Assembly (NCBI GenBank): GCA_964557545.1
Contig: CAZLAK010000014.1
Location: forward strand, 1 to 51,143
Origin: CAZLAK01 sp964557545
GTDB lineage: Bacteria > Bacillota > Desulfotomaculia > Desulfotomaculales > Pelotomaculaceae
Direction: 5' to 3'
Length of the DNA: 51,143 nt
Numbering within the stretch: the stretch's first letter is position 1; the number at the start of each line of letters is the position of its first letter. Below the pieces are notes generated by a model, which saw nothing but the letters and a program-made list of their open reading frames with translations, was not told where the DNA came from and did no database searches. Shown here piece after piece: positions 43,241 through 51,143 of the stretch. Made by a program: the position numbers and the translations under genes.

Positions 43241-43347
43241 CCGCTCTCCGAGCCTTTAAACCTAAAGCTTATGAATATAAGCCATGGTTTTTGGCCGGCA
43301 GGGTACACGGGGAAACCTGTGTGCCTTCCAGTGCGAAAAGGAGAGTA
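43241..43347 (+). promoter_or_regulatory. Moco/Tuco-type riboswitch aptamer without P3
   Basis: CTCTCC (43244-43249) pairs with GGAGAG (43340-43345) to close the aptamer. Inside are a GCTTAT/ATAAGC hairpin, the conserved TTTGGCCG segment, then CAGGG leading into a 10-bp stem (43302-43311 with 43316-43325) capped by GAAA. GCCTTCC and GCGAAAAGG follow. These match the Moco RNA motif as I recall it from the E. coli moaA leader. The P3 arm that normally follows GGCCG is absent, which is the feature of the variant proposed to sense tungsten cofactor. The downstream tungstate permease gene fits. Confidence 0.75.
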
Positions 43348-43402
43348 GTTGCACTGGTTAATCAACCGGGCGGCGCCCTTTTTCCTAATCAGCCGCCCGG
43401 TT
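43328..43402 (+). promoter_or_regulatory. Riboswitch expression platform
   Basis: CCAGTGC (43328-43334) is complementary to GCACTGG (43351-43357); this stem would enclose and disrupt the 3' strand of aptamer P1. Further on, AACCGGGCGGC pairs with GCCGCCCGGTT (43364-43374 and 43392-43402), 11 bp. A small GGGC/GCCC stem followed by T5 (43368-43383) competes with it. The exact switching logic is inference. Confidence 0.55.
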
Positions 43403-43425
43403 TAACTTTAGAAGGAGGAATTAAA

Positions 43426-44118
43426 TTGGGCATTTACTGGCAAGGATTAGTAGAAGCAGCACGCCTTCTCCTGCAGGGCAACCCCGAGGTGCTGGAAATC
43501 ATTTACCGCACCCTGCAGGTCTCAGGAATAGCCACTCTGATCAGCGTACTTATCGGGCTGCCCGCAGGAACAATTCTGGCCTTAGCGTCCTTTCCCGGTA
43601 AGAGATTCGTTATCAGTATAATCAATTTCGCCATGGGATTGCCGCCGGTTGTAGTCGGCCTTTGGGTTTGGCTTACACTCTGCCGTTACGGCCCTCTCGG
43701 TTTTTTAGGGCTGCTCTACACCCCAGCTGCCATGATTTTTGCCCAGTCAATTATCGCTTCTCCCATAGTAACGGGGTTCACCATAGCCGCCATCCAATCC
43801 TTAAACCCCAAAATCAGGCTTCAGATCCTGGCCCTGGGAGCATCGCGCCTGCAGCTCTTAATGCTGCTGCTGTGGGAGGCCCGGCTCGGTTTACTTGCCG
43901 CCGTTATTGCCGGCTTTGGGGGTGTTATTTCGGAAGTCGGTGCCTCAATAATGGTCGGCGGCAACCTAAAGGGGTATACCATGGTGCTCACTACGGCTAC
44001 AGTTTTAGAGGTAAACAAGGGTAATTACGAGCTGGCTACGGCCTTCAGCATTATCCTCCTGCTGCTGGCCTTTTTGATAACCGCTTTTCTGACCGCGGCT
44101 CAACAAAGGGGCAGGTAA
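43426..44118 (+). CDS. tupB: Tungstate ABC transporter permease (TupB-like)
   Basis: This 230-residue protein is an ABC permease of the tungstate/molybdate type (TupB, WtpB relatives). It has about five or six membrane helices, and the EAA-type loop ALGASRLQLLMLLLWEARLGLLAA that docks on the ATPase is visible in two parts, ALGASRLQL and LLWEARLG. GFGGVISEVGASIMVGGN is characteristic of TupB. TTG at 43426 is used because GAAGGAGG lies seven bases upstream; longer frames run through the riboswitch. Neither tupA nor tupC is adjacent; ileS follows on the opposite strand. Confidence 0.85.
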   Translation: MGIYWQGLVEAARLLLQGNPEVLEIIYRTLQVSGIATLISVLIGLPAGTILALASFPGKRFVISIINFAMGLPPVVVGLWVWLTLCRYGPLGFLGLLYTPAAMIFAQSIIASPIVTGFTIAAIQSLNPKIRLQILALGASRLQLLMLLLWEARLGLLAAVIAGFGGVISEVGASIMVGGNLKGYTMVLTTATVLEVNKGNYELATAFSIILLLLAFLITAFLTAAQQRGR

Positions 44119-44129
44119 AAAGAACACTG

Positions 44130-46919
44130 TTAGGACCCTAACGCAGCCGCACACTTGGGGCAAACATCCGGGTAATCATCATTTTTGCCCACCTCCGGGT
44201 GGTACATCCAGCAGCGCTCGCACTTTAACCCGCTGGCACGCCTTACCATTATTTTCAAATCCGGCAATTCTCCGGAACATTGGGCCTGGAACGGTGCACT
44301 GTCTAAACCGTGCAGCTCGACTTCAGAAACTATGAAAACCGTTGCCAGTTCGTTTTGCACAGACTCAAGAAAACTGTAAACATCACCCGCCGCGTAAAGC
44401 AAAACAGCGGCCTCCAGTGAATTACCGATTAACTTATCCCTCCTGGCCGCCTCCAGGACCCTGGTAACCTCACCGCGCACTTTGAGCAGCCGTTCCCAGC
44501 GTACCTCCAGTTCTACGTCTAAGTAATCCTCGTTGACTTCCGGCATGTCAGCAAGCTGAACACTTACCAGCCCGCCCTTGTCACCGGGTATATAACGCCA
44601 GATCTCTTCTGAAGTAAAAGCCAAAATGGGTGCTAAAAGGCGAACCAGAGAGTTAAGCAGTTCGTAGAGTACGGTCTGCGCCGAGCGCCTGGCCTTTGAA
44701 CGGGCCGGAGCAGTATAGAGGCGGTCCTTAATCATGTCCAGGTAAAGAGCACTTAAATCCACCGCACAAAAAGTATGGATGGCGTGGTAAACTACATGGT
44801 ACTCGTAAGAACGGTAGGCCTGGAGCACTTTTTGCACCAGCCTGGTAAGCTTGAGCAGCGCCCAGCGGTCTATTTCCGGCATTTCCCCGTATGCTACCCT
44901 GTCTTTGTCCGGGTCAAAATCGTAAAGGTTCCCCAAGAGAAAGCGGCAGGTGTTCCTTATCTTACGGTAGGCCTCGGTCATTTGTTTTAAGATATTGGGT
45001 GAAACCGCCAGATCTGCCCGGTAATCGGAGGAACTCACCCAAAGCCGCAAAATATCGGCTCCCATTTGCTTGATAACGGCCGCCGGATCTATAACGTTGC
45101 CCAGCGACTTGGACATTTTGCGGCCCTGCTCGTCAACCACAAAGCCGTGGGTCAGCACAGCCCGGTAAGGTGCGCGTCCGGTAACGGCTACCGAGGTAGA
45201 AAGTGAGGAGTTAAACCATCCCCGGTGCTGGTCACTGCCTTCAAGGTAAAGGTCAGCCGGCCAAGACAGATCCGGCCAAATAGATTTCTCGTCCAAAACG
45301 CCAAAGTGACTTGTTCCTGAGTCAAACCAGACGTCCATAATATCCGTTTCTTTGGTAAACTCACTCCCGCCGCATTGAGGGCAAACCGTGCCCTGGGGCA
45401 GGAGTTCGGAGGCTTCCCTGGCAAACCACACATCAGATCCATGCTCCCTGAAGAGCTCCTGCAAATGGGCAATTGTAGAGTCGTTAATCAACACCGCGCC
45501 GCACTGGCGGCAGTAAAATATGGGTATGGGCACTCCCCAGCTGCGCTGGCGAGAGATACACCAGTCCCCGCGGTTAGCTACCATGTTGTAAATACGCTCT
45601 TCCCCCCACGCGGGGATCCAGCGCACGCTGCGGATGGCTTCCAGGGCAGCCTGCCTGAACCCGTCTATGGAGGCAAACCATTGCTCGGTAGCCCGGAAAA
45701 AGACCGGCTTTTTGCAGCGCCAGCAATGGGGGTACTGGTGGACAATGGAGGAATGGTGCACCAGATAGCCTCTTTTCTCGAGCTCATCGATGACACGGCG
45801 GTTGGTCTCTAAGTAAAACTGGCCGGCAAAAATCTCGCCTTCTTCCGTGAAAACTCCTTTACCGTCAACAGGTGAAATGACAGGAAGACCGTAACGGGAG
45901 CAGACCAGAAAGTCTTCCATGCCGTGACCGGGTGCGGTGTGTACACATCCAGTACCCTGTTCTAATGTGACGTGTTCGCCGAGGATAACCAGCGAAACTC
46001 TGTCAAAGAAGGGGTGACTGCACTCTACCCCTTCCAGTTCTGCGCCGCTGTACTCACCTGCAATCCGGCACCTTTTTAGGCCGGTCTCTTCACAAAACTT
46101 TTCTGCCAGCTCTTTGGCCACTACGTAATGATCCTCACCGGACGCTAAAAGCACGTAACGGTAGTCAGGGTGCAGGGAGATGGCCACATTGGCCGGCAGT
46201 GTCCAGGGGGTAGTTGTCCAAATGACTACGTAAGACCTCTCTTGGGGCAAAATCCCCTTACCGTTTTTTACTGGAAAGCGCACGTAGATGGAAGGCGATT
46301 CTTTGTCTGCGTATTCCACTTCTGCTTCAGCAAGGGCGGTCTCACAAGAAGCGCACCAGTAAACCGGTTTTAACCCCTTGTAAATGTAGCCCTTTTTAGC
46401 CATCTCGCCAAACACGCCGATCTGGCGGGCTTCAAAGTGCGGCATGAGGGTGAGATAAGGCTTTTCCCACTGACCCCTTACACCCAGCCTTTTAAATTCT
46501 TCCCGCTGGATGTCTACGAACTTCAAGGCAAATTCTTTACATTTTTGACGGAACTCTAGAGGATGGATGGCATGGCGGTTGATGCCCAAAGCCACAATAG
46601 CCTGCTGTTCGATGGGCAGGCCGTGAGTATCCCAGCCCGGCACAAAGGGGGCGTCATAGCCGGACATGGAGTGAAATTTGACAACAATATCCTTGAGTAT
46701 TTTGTTCATGGCCGTACCCAAATGAATGTGGCCGTTGGCGTACGGAGGACCGTCGTGAAGGATAAATTTAGGGCGGCCCTTATTCTTCTCCTGCACCAGC
46801 CGGTAAATATCGATTTCTTCCCAAAATTTAAGAATTTTCGGCTCCTGCTCCGGTAAATTGGCCCGCATGGGAAATTCAGTTTTTGGCAAGTTAAGAGTCT
46901 TACTGTAATCCAAATCCAA
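44130..46919 (-). CDS. ileS: Isoleucyl-tRNA synthetase
   Basis: IleS charges tRNA-Ile. The ~929-residue class I synthetase has PYANGHIHLGTAMN (HIGH motif), the CP1 editing domain (~180-400, with WTTTPWTLPANVA), KMSKSLGN (KMSKS), an anticodon-binding domain and a C-terminal zinc finger with CERCW and CPKC. TTG at 46919 lies six bases after an AAAGG site; longer frames cross the T-box terminator. It converges on tupB with an 11-base gap. Confidence 0.96.
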   Translation of the reverse strand: MDLDYSKTLNLPKTEFPMRANLPEQEPKILKFWEEIDIYRLVQEKNKGRPKFILHDGPPYANGHIHLGTAMNKILKDIVVKFHSMSGYDAPFVPGWDTHGLPIEQQAIVALGINRHAIHPLEFRQKCKEFALKFVDIQREEFKRLGVRGQWEKPYLTLMPHFEARQIGVFGEMAKKGYIYKGLKPVYWCASCETALAEAEVEYADKESPSIYVRFPVKNGKGILPQERSYVVIWTTTPWTLPANVAISLHPDYRYVLLASGEDHYVVAKELAEKFCEETGLKRCRIAGEYSGAELEGVECSHPFFDRVSLVILGEHVTLEQGTGCVHTAPGHGMEDFLVCSRYGLPVISPVDGKGVFTEEGEIFAGQFYLETNRRVIDELEKRGYLVHHSSIVHQYPHCWRCKKPVFFRATEQWFASIDGFRQAALEAIRSVRWIPAWGEERIYNMVANRGDWCISRQRSWGVPIPIFYCRQCGAVLINDSTIAHLQELFREHGSDVWFAREASELLPQGTVCPQCGGSEFTKETDIMDVWFDSGTSHFGVLDEKSIWPDLSWPADLYLEGSDQHRGWFNSSLSTSVAVTGRAPYRAVLTHGFVVDEQGRKMSKSLGNVIDPAAVIKQMGADILRLWVSSSDYRADLAVSPNILKQMTEAYRKIRNTCRFLLGNLYDFDPDKDRVAYGEMPEIDRWALLKLTRLVQKVLQAYRSYEYHVVYHAIHTFCAVDLSALYLDMIKDRLYTAPARSKARRSAQTVLYELLNSLVRLLAPILAFTSEEIWRYIPGDKGGLVSVQLADMPEVNEDYLDVELEVRWERLLKVRGEVTRVLEAARRDKLIGNSLEAAVLLYAAGDVYSFLESVQNELATVFIVSEVELHGLDSAPFQAQCSGELPDLKIMVRRASGLKCERCWMYHPEVGKNDDYPDVCPKCAAALGS

Positions 46920-46963
46920 ACCACACCTTTCTTGGGCAAAAACTAGAGTAAAAAGAAAAACAA

Positions 46964-47253
46964 TAAAAAAACCGCCCTCAAGGGACGGGATAACGGCCCG
47001 CGGTACCACCCTAGATGCCGGCACTTTTTTAAGCTGCGCCGGCCGCTCTTGCGCCGCTTAACGGCGGCCAACCGTCCCGGCTTAATCCTCCACGTGAGTT
47101 TCAGCCGGCACCTCCCGGGTGATTTTCGGCTAGCGCCCCTTACCCGGCTCCCACCTCTCCCGGGCTCTCTGCTAAGGCGGCCCTTTCTGCCTACTCTTCC
47201 CGTTCACGGGCTTTTCCCTATTTATTTCATTTAACAAACATTGGGTTTGTACA
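46964..47253 (-). promoter_or_regulatory. T-box leader of ileS
   Basis: The minus-strand leader has the T-box sequence AGGGTGGTACCGCG (47014-47001), an AGAGTAGG-type stem I base near 47195, and an AUC isoleucine specifier at 47123-47121. A terminator with stem CCGTCC/GGGCGG and T7 lies near 46966-46990. Uncharged tRNA-Ile would stabilise antitermination. Confidence 0.92.
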
Positions 47254-47259
47254 GATTGA

Positions 47260-47289
47260 ATTATATAAAAAAAAACCTGTTACCGTCAA
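47260..47289 (-). promoter_or_regulatory. Sigma-A promoter of ileS
   Basis: On the minus strand TTGACG (47289-47284) and a perfect TATAAT (47265-47260) are separated by 18 bases that include a T9 run. Transcription would start near 47253, at the 5' end of the T-box leader. Confidence 0.8.
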
Positions 47290-47368
47290 CCACACCGGGA
47301 AAACCCGGCCTGGAAAAAAAGGAAATCTGCAACAAGTGTTGAAGTAAAAGTTACAGGGGGTAAGGGAG

Positions 47369-48463
47369 GTGCGCAAGGTAAGCGTTACTAACCTGAGGCC
47401 GGGCTTAAAGCTGGGCAGGACGGTTTATGGAGCAGACGGAGAAGTGCTTTTGAGCGCTGGCCACTTTCTCACAGAGAGCTACATAAAAAAACTGCACAGC
47501 TGGGGAATTAACTTTGTTTTCATCGACGACGGTCTTTTGCCGGATGTAAACGTAGAAGATGTGGTATCCGCAGAAACGCGGCTGGCTGCCGTCAATCAGG
47601 TAAAAAGAATCCTGCTTGAGACAAAAGAATCCGGGCGTCTGGTCATTGAACCAAAGTCTATTTACTCTACCGTCGAAGGTTTCACCAGAGAACTTTTGGC
47701 CAAAAGGGAGCTAATGGTCAACCTCATCGACTTGCGCCAGCAGGACGACTACACATTTGCCCACTCGGTTAACGTGTGCATACTTTCGCTCCTGACCGGC
47801 ATCACCCTCGGTTTAGACAATGACCAGCTGACTGTCCTGGGCACAGGGGCCCTTTTGCACGACGTGGGCAAAATTATGATCCCTGACAGCATTTTAAATA
47901 AGGCGGGGCCTTTAACGCCGGAAGAGTTCCGCACCATGATGGACCACCCTAAAGTGGGCTTTGAACTAATATCTTCCTCCGGTGTCGTAGGCGACCTTCC
48001 GGCAGTTATTGCCCACCAGCACCACGAAAATTACGACGGCAGCGGCTACCCCTTGCACTTGCGGGGTGCGGAAATACACCCGCTGGCCCAGGTGGTTTCC
48101 GCTGCTGACAGGTTCGATGCTTTAACGGCTGACCGGGTTTACCGGAGGGCTTTTCCGCCCCACGAAGCTTACGAAATGATGGCTGCCTGCGGAAACTTTC
48201 TCATTGAGGCCCAAATAATCAATGCCTTTTTGCACAACATCGCCGCCTACCCCTCCGGCACCCTGGTGGAACTCACCAGCCGGGAGATAGCCGTCGTAAT
48301 TGACACACCCAAAGGCTGCTCCCTGTTTCCCCGCGTGCGCGTCCTCACTGATCCAAAACACCGCCCGCTCGCAGTGCCGCGGGAAGTTTCTCTCCTCGAA
48401 GCAGACGGCCTGGCCGTAGCCCGCGTTCTTCCGGCAGCCTATTACCACAAAATATTCTGCTAG
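47369..48463 (+). CDS. HD-GYP domain protein, probable cyclic dinucleotide phosphodiesterase
   Basis: HD-GYP proteins hydrolyse cyclic di-GMP or related signals. The 364-residue product has an N-terminal ~100-residue region with no clear sensor domain, then an HD-GYP domain (~125-290): HSVNVCILSLL, LLHDVGKIMIPD, HPKVGFELI, HQHHENYDGSGYPLHL and AADRFDALTADRVYR. GTG at 47369 lies eight bases after a GGGGG run. The C-terminal ~75 residues form a small beta-rich region of unknown role. It is divergent from ileS and converges on the DUF167 gene. Confidence 0.9.
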   Translation: MRKVSVTNLRPGLKLGRTVYGADGEVLLSAGHFLTESYIKKLHSWGINFVFIDDGLLPDVNVEDVVSAETRLAAVNQVKRILLETKESGRLVIEPKSIYSTVEGFTRELLAKRELMVNLIDLRQQDDYTFAHSVNVCILSLLTGITLGLDNDQLTVLGTGALLHDVGKIMIPDSILNKAGPLTPEEFRTMMDHPKVGFELISSSGVVGDLPAVIAHQHHENYDGSGYPLHLRGAEIHPLAQVVSAADRFDALTADRVYRRAFPPHEAYEMMAACGNFLIEAQIINAFLHNIAAYPSGTLVELTSREIAVVIDTPKGCSLFPRVRVLTDPKHRPLAVPREVSLLEADGLAVARVLPAAYYHKIFC

Positions 48464-48466
48464 TTG

Positions 48467-48760
48467 CTACTTCAAAAACTTCTCGAAGGCAACGGACAAA
48501 CCGGCCGCACCTAACCCGTTTACGAGCAAAATTTTGCTGCGGCTGGTGTGCCCGGCCACCACCTCCACCTTTGAACGAGAAACCCCTAGCGTTTTGGCCA
48601 AAAGCTCCCGGCAGGCAGTGTTGGCTTCCCCCTCCACCGGAGGTGCGGTAACTTTAACTTTTAAAGCGCCGTCGCTGACACCGACCACCTGGTTTTGGGA
48701 GGAGCGGGGAAGAACCTTTACTTTAATGTACACATTGCCTTCTTCTTCCCAAAAAAACAC
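48467..48760 (-). CDS. DUF167 (YggU) family protein
   Basis: YggU/DUF167 proteins are small conserved proteins of unknown function. The 97-residue product has the family core IKVKVLPRSSQNQVVGV, LKVKVTAPPVEGEANTACRELLAKTLGVSR split over two motifs, and VEVVAGHTSRSKILLV. GTG at 48760 follows a GGAGGAG site. It is commonly located near yggT, proC and divIVA, as here. Confidence 0.92.
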   Translation of the reverse strand: MFFWEEEGNVYIKVKVLPRSSQNQVVGVSDGALKVKVTAPPVEGEANTACRELLAKTLGVSRSKVEVVAGHTSRSKILLVNGLGAAGLSVAFEKFLK

Positions 48761-48821
48761 CTAAAATCTCCTCCCTCGAAAATCATCCTAAAAAAATATT
48801 CATCCTAAAAAATATTCATAC

Positions 48822-48856
48822 CGGGTAATGACAGACTTTCTGTCCCCTATTACCCG
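48822..48856 (-). terminator. Hairpin terminator after divIVA
   Basis: CGGGTAAT/ATTACCCG (48822-48829 and 48849-48856) encloses GACAGA/TCTGTC. On the minus strand it is followed by GTATGAATATTTTTTAGG. Two near-identical CATCCTAAAAAA copies (48784-48815) lie next to it. Confidence 0.6.
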
Positions 48857-48858
48857 CT

Positions 48859-49455
48859 TTAATCACTTGTTTCTCGCTCCTCTTCACTTTCACGGCTGTC
48901 TACCCATAAAAATTCCCCTTCTATTTCCGAACATTCTTCCAGCTCTTCATCAAAAGATTCCCGGACCATTTTCAGCTGGGCTTCGAGCATTGACGAAAAG
49001 CGCAGCACAAAAGCTTGAGCCTGGCTTTTTAAGCGGCTGAACTCCTCCAGTACCTTTCTTTTCTTTTCTTCGGCTGCACCCAAAATCTCTTTGGCACTTT
49101 TTTCAGCCTCGTTTAAGACGGCAGCGGCATTCTGTTCAGCAGCAGCCGTTATCTGGGCAGCCGCCGATTTGGCCTCTTCAATGATCAGGCTGGCTTCTTT
49201 CTCCGCATTCTGGCGCAGTTCCTCGGCGTTTTTTTGAGCCAGGATCATGGTACTCTTTAATACTTCTTCTATTTCCCGGTAACGCGCTATGCCGGCCTCG
49301 GCCTGGGCCAGCTTTTCCTTAAGCAGCCTGTTCTCCCTGTAAAGCTGCTCGTAGTCCTGAGTGATCTGGTCCAAAAAAGAGTCTACTTCATCCTCACTGT
49401 AACCTCTAAAAGCACGGCGGAACTCTTTTTTTTGAATATCCAGGGGAGTGAGCAA
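48859..49455 (-). CDS. divIVA: Cell division protein DivIVA
   Basis: DivIVA binds curved membranes at poles and septa and recruits division and sporulation proteins. The ~198-residue product starts with the canonical LTPLDIQKKEFRRAFRGY and SEDEVDSFLDQI, followed by long coiled coils (~25-60 and ~65-180, heptad- and alanine/glutamate-rich). The C-terminal ~20 residues are acidic. TTG at 49455 is favoured over TTG at 49461 because an AGGTGG site lies eight to nine bases upstream and the protein then has the canonical N-terminus. Confidence 0.94.
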   Translation of the reverse strand: MLTPLDIQKKEFRRAFRGYSEDEVDSFLDQITQDYEQLYRENRLLKEKLAQAEAGIARYREIEEVLKSTMILAQKNAEELRQNAEKEASLIIEEAKSAAAQITAAAEQNAAAVLNEAEKSAKEILGAAEEKKRKVLEEFSRLKSQAQAFVLRFSSMLEAQLKMVRESFDEELEECSEIEGEFLWVDSRESEEERETSD

Positions 49456-49490
49456 GGCCAAATCCCACCTAAAAAATCTTTTTTACAGAC

Positions 49491-49760
49491 TTAAAACAGG
49501 GGTGCAAACCTTACCAGCCAAAAAACGGCCTGTTTTATAATCTCCAAAACAAAAATAGCCACAATAGGAGAGATATCTAGTGGACCCAGAGGAGGAATAA
49601 AGCGCCGGAAAAGGTTGAGGTAGGGGTCACTTAAATCACAAATAAACCTTATTAAAGGGTGGTAAGGGTTATACCTGAACCAAGAAAGCAGTACTCTGGC
49701 GATCAGAATCCAGATGTAAACATTAAAGGCGACATCAATAGCTACGAGGAGCGTATTCAT
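49491..49760 (-). CDS. YggT/YlmG family membrane protein
   Basis: YlmG/YggT proteins are small membrane proteins linked to division and, in plastids, nucleoid distribution. The ~89-residue product has two hydrophobic segments (~5-25 and ~62-85) and the conserved LLSWFRYNPYHPLIRFIC and SDPYLNLFRRFIPPLGPLD-type motif. ATG at 49760 follows an AGGTG site; a GTG at 49778 overlapping the proC stop would add six residues. It sits between proC and divIVA in the usual ylm order. Confidence 0.92.
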   Translation of the reverse strand: MNTLLVAIDVAFNVYIWILIARVLLSWFRYNPYHPLIRFICDLSDPYLNLFRRFIPPLGPLDISPIVAIFVLEIIKQAVFWLVRFAPLF

Positions 49761-49774
49761 ACCGTTCACCTGCC

Positions 49775-50593
49775 TCACTCGCCTAAAGAAAGCTCACCCG
49801 CACGGCGTGCAGCGCTGGCTATAGCTTTCATTATAACTGCCCGCAAAGCCCCTTTCTCCAGCTCAAAAAGACCCTCTATGGTAGTGCCGCCGGGTGTGGT
49901 CACCATATCCCTCAACCTGACCGGGTGTTCCCCCGTTTCTAAAACCATCTTGGCCGCGCCCAGCATGGTCTGAGCGGCCAAAAGCAGGGCCTTATCCCTG
50001 GCTAAGCCCAGGCGCACAGCACCATCGGCCATAGCTTCTATTACCAGGTACATGTAAGCCGGCCCGCTGCCGCACAACCCCGTCACGCAGTCCATTAGAG
50101 TTTCCGGCACCTCAACTACCCGGCCGGCAGCACTTAAGATGCGTTTGGCTAACTCCACGTGCTCCACTTTGGCCCAGCGGCCTGGACAGACCACACTGGC
50201 ACCTTCTCCCACGAGACAAGGGGTGTTGGGCATAACCCTCACCACCGGCACAGGCGAAGAGAGAAAAGATTCAAGAAAACTGGTCTTTACACCGGCAGCA
50301 ATGGAAACCAGCAATTGTTCCTTGCTTATTAAAGGGCCGACCTCCGCCAAAACCTGGCCTACAACGCCCGGCTTGACGGCTAAAACGATAATTTCCGCGC
50401 TCTTCGCTAAAGCGGTATTTTCTACCCGCACATCTACACCGCACTTTTCTTTTATGTAACTAAGCCTGGCTTCACTGACATCGCTTACTGAGATATCCCG
50501 GGGCGAGAAAAGCCCCGAGCGCAGCAAACCGGACACCAGGGCCTCTGCCATTGCCCCTCCGCCGATAAAGCCAATTTTTTTGTTGCTTTCCAA
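49775..50593 (-). CDS. proC: Pyrroline-5-carboxylate reductase
   Basis: ProC makes the last step of proline synthesis. The 272-residue product has a Rossmann NADP motif GFIGGGAMAEALVSGLL, VLAVKPGVV, the VRVMPNTPCLVGEGAS segment, and the C-terminal signature MVTTPGGTTIEGL. TTG at 50593 follows a GGGAGG site eight bases upstream. It lies between sepF and yggT, an arrangement shared with many clostridia. Confidence 0.96.
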   Translation of the reverse strand: MESNKKIGFIGGGAMAEALVSGLLRSGLFSPRDISVSDVSEARLSYIKEKCGVDVRVENTALAKSAEIIVLAVKPGVVGQVLAEVGPLISKEQLLVSIAAGVKTSFLESFLSSPVPVVRVMPNTPCLVGEGASVVCPGRWAKVEHVELAKRILSAAGRVVEVPETLMDCVTGLCGSGPAYMYLVIEAMADGAVRLGLARDKALLLAAQTMLGAAKMVLETGEHPVRLRDMVTTPGGTTIEGLFELEKGALRAVIMKAIASAARRAGELSLGE

Positions 50594-50608
50594 AACATTA
50601 ACCTCCCG

Positions 50609-51076
50609 CTAAAATTCCGTATTATGCCATTTAGTCCAGGATGCGGCACTCCTTTCCCCTTCCAGTGCCTTATAATCTCCAGTTATGTCCATATTACTGG
50701 GAACGACAAGAAAGATACCGCTGCCGACTTTCTGAAACCCCCCACCTAAGGCATAGGCTGCACCGCTGACAAAATCTACAACCCGTCTGGCGAGCTCGCT
50801 TTCTGCACTCTCTAAATTGATCACTACGGGCCGGCGGTTTTTTAAATTGTCGGCTACAGACTTGACATCATCAAAAGAACGCGGCTCTACTACTACCACC
50901 CTGACCTGGCGCTGGGAGTGTATGCTCAGCACAGTAGCCTTTTCTTTTTCCTTTTCCCTCTTGGCAAGCCAGGTACTTTCCTGCTGGATTTTATCGCCGT
51001 CTGACCTTTCTTCTACCTCATTTTCTTCTTCAAAACCCATAAAACTCAAAAATTTATCGACCAGCTTCAAAGCCAC
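50609..51076 (-). CDS. sepF: Cell division protein SepF
   Basis: SepF binds FtsZ and anchors it to the membrane. The 155-residue product has an N-terminal amphipathic helix (ALKLVDKFLSFMGF), an acidic and basic linker (~16-48), and the C-terminal SepF domain with VVVVEPRSFDDVKSVADNL, RRPVVINLES, and RVVDFVSGAAYALGG, then IFLVVPSN. GTG at 51076 gives the canonical N-terminus, although its ribosome site (GGGGG) is ten bases away. The 67 bases to the window edge contain no recognisable gene end. Confidence 0.94.
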   Translation of the reverse strand: MALKLVDKFLSFMGFEEENEVEERSDGDKIQQESTWLAKREKEKEKATVLSIHSQRQVRVVVVEPRSFDDVKSVADNLKNRRPVVINLESAESELARRVVDFVSGAAYALGGGFQKVGSGIFLVVPSNMDITGDYKALEGERSAASWTKWHNTEF

Positions 51077-51143
51077 CTCGTGATTCCCCCTTTTGTATTT
51101 GGCAAGTATAAAATGATGAATTCGGCAATGAAAAAATGCAGAG

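Noticed and set aside
43291..43425. Longer N-terminus for the tungstate permease
   Set aside because: It would be translated through the riboswitch aptamer and platform; a strong GAAGGAGG site lies directly before TTG 43426.
46920..47024. Longer N-terminus for ileS
   Set aside because: It reads through the T-box and terminator and has no resemblance to IleS; the TTG at 46919 has a good site.

Overview
This window comes from an endospore-forming member of the Firmicutes, most likely a Clostridia lineage near Desulfotomaculum, Pelotomaculum, Moorella or Thermincola. The evidence is the spoIIA operon with spoVAC and spoVAD, the RemA, SepF, YlmG and DivIVA proteins, a T-box on ileS, a PyrR attenuator, LL-diaminopimelate aminotransferase, frequent GTG and TTG starts with strong AGGAGG sites, and intermediate base composition with AT-rich spacers. 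No tRNA, rRNA, insertion sequence or CRISPR array was seen.

Bases 1-3170 (minus strand) hold spoIIAA-spoIIAB-sigF, a dodecin gene, spoVAC and the start of spoVAD. Bases 3247-22883 (minus) form one long colinear set: yicC, remA, gmk, rpoZ, coaBC, priA, def, fmt, a DUF116 gene, rsmB, rlmN, two FHA genes, a PP2C phosphatase, a SEDS glycosyltransferase, a penicillin-binding protein, a PASTA kinase, rsgA, rpe and a degenerate polynucleotide kinase-phosphatase. This follows the Bacillus yloC-to-rpe order, with an actinobacterial-like cell-wall signalling block (FHA, PP2C, RodA, PbpA, PknB) built in.

Bases 22942-33198 hold amino-acid genes (two aminotransferases including dapL, then dapF and ilvD), a Ca2+ P-type ATPase and the ribosome-rescue gene rqcH. 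Bases 33214-42483 (minus) are lspA, rluD, a yqhV-like gene, a fapA-like gene and the pyr operon (pyrR, attenuator, pyrB, pyrC, pyrK, pyrD, pyrF), without carAB or pyrE.

Bases 42484-43425 are noncoding and are the most remarkable part. By hand folding, 42634-43031 makes a six-way-junction RNA. A 16-bp closing helix and five arms are joined by six similar 7-8 nt purine-rich linkers, and every helix has a U.G wobble at its third base pair from the junction. A separate terminator follows. Next comes a molybdenum/tungsten-cofactor-type riboswitch lacking the P3 arm, upstream of a solitary tungstate permease gene. Bases 44130-51076 hold ileS with a T-box, an HD-GYP gene, a DUF167 gene, and the division genes divIVA, yggT, proC and sepF.
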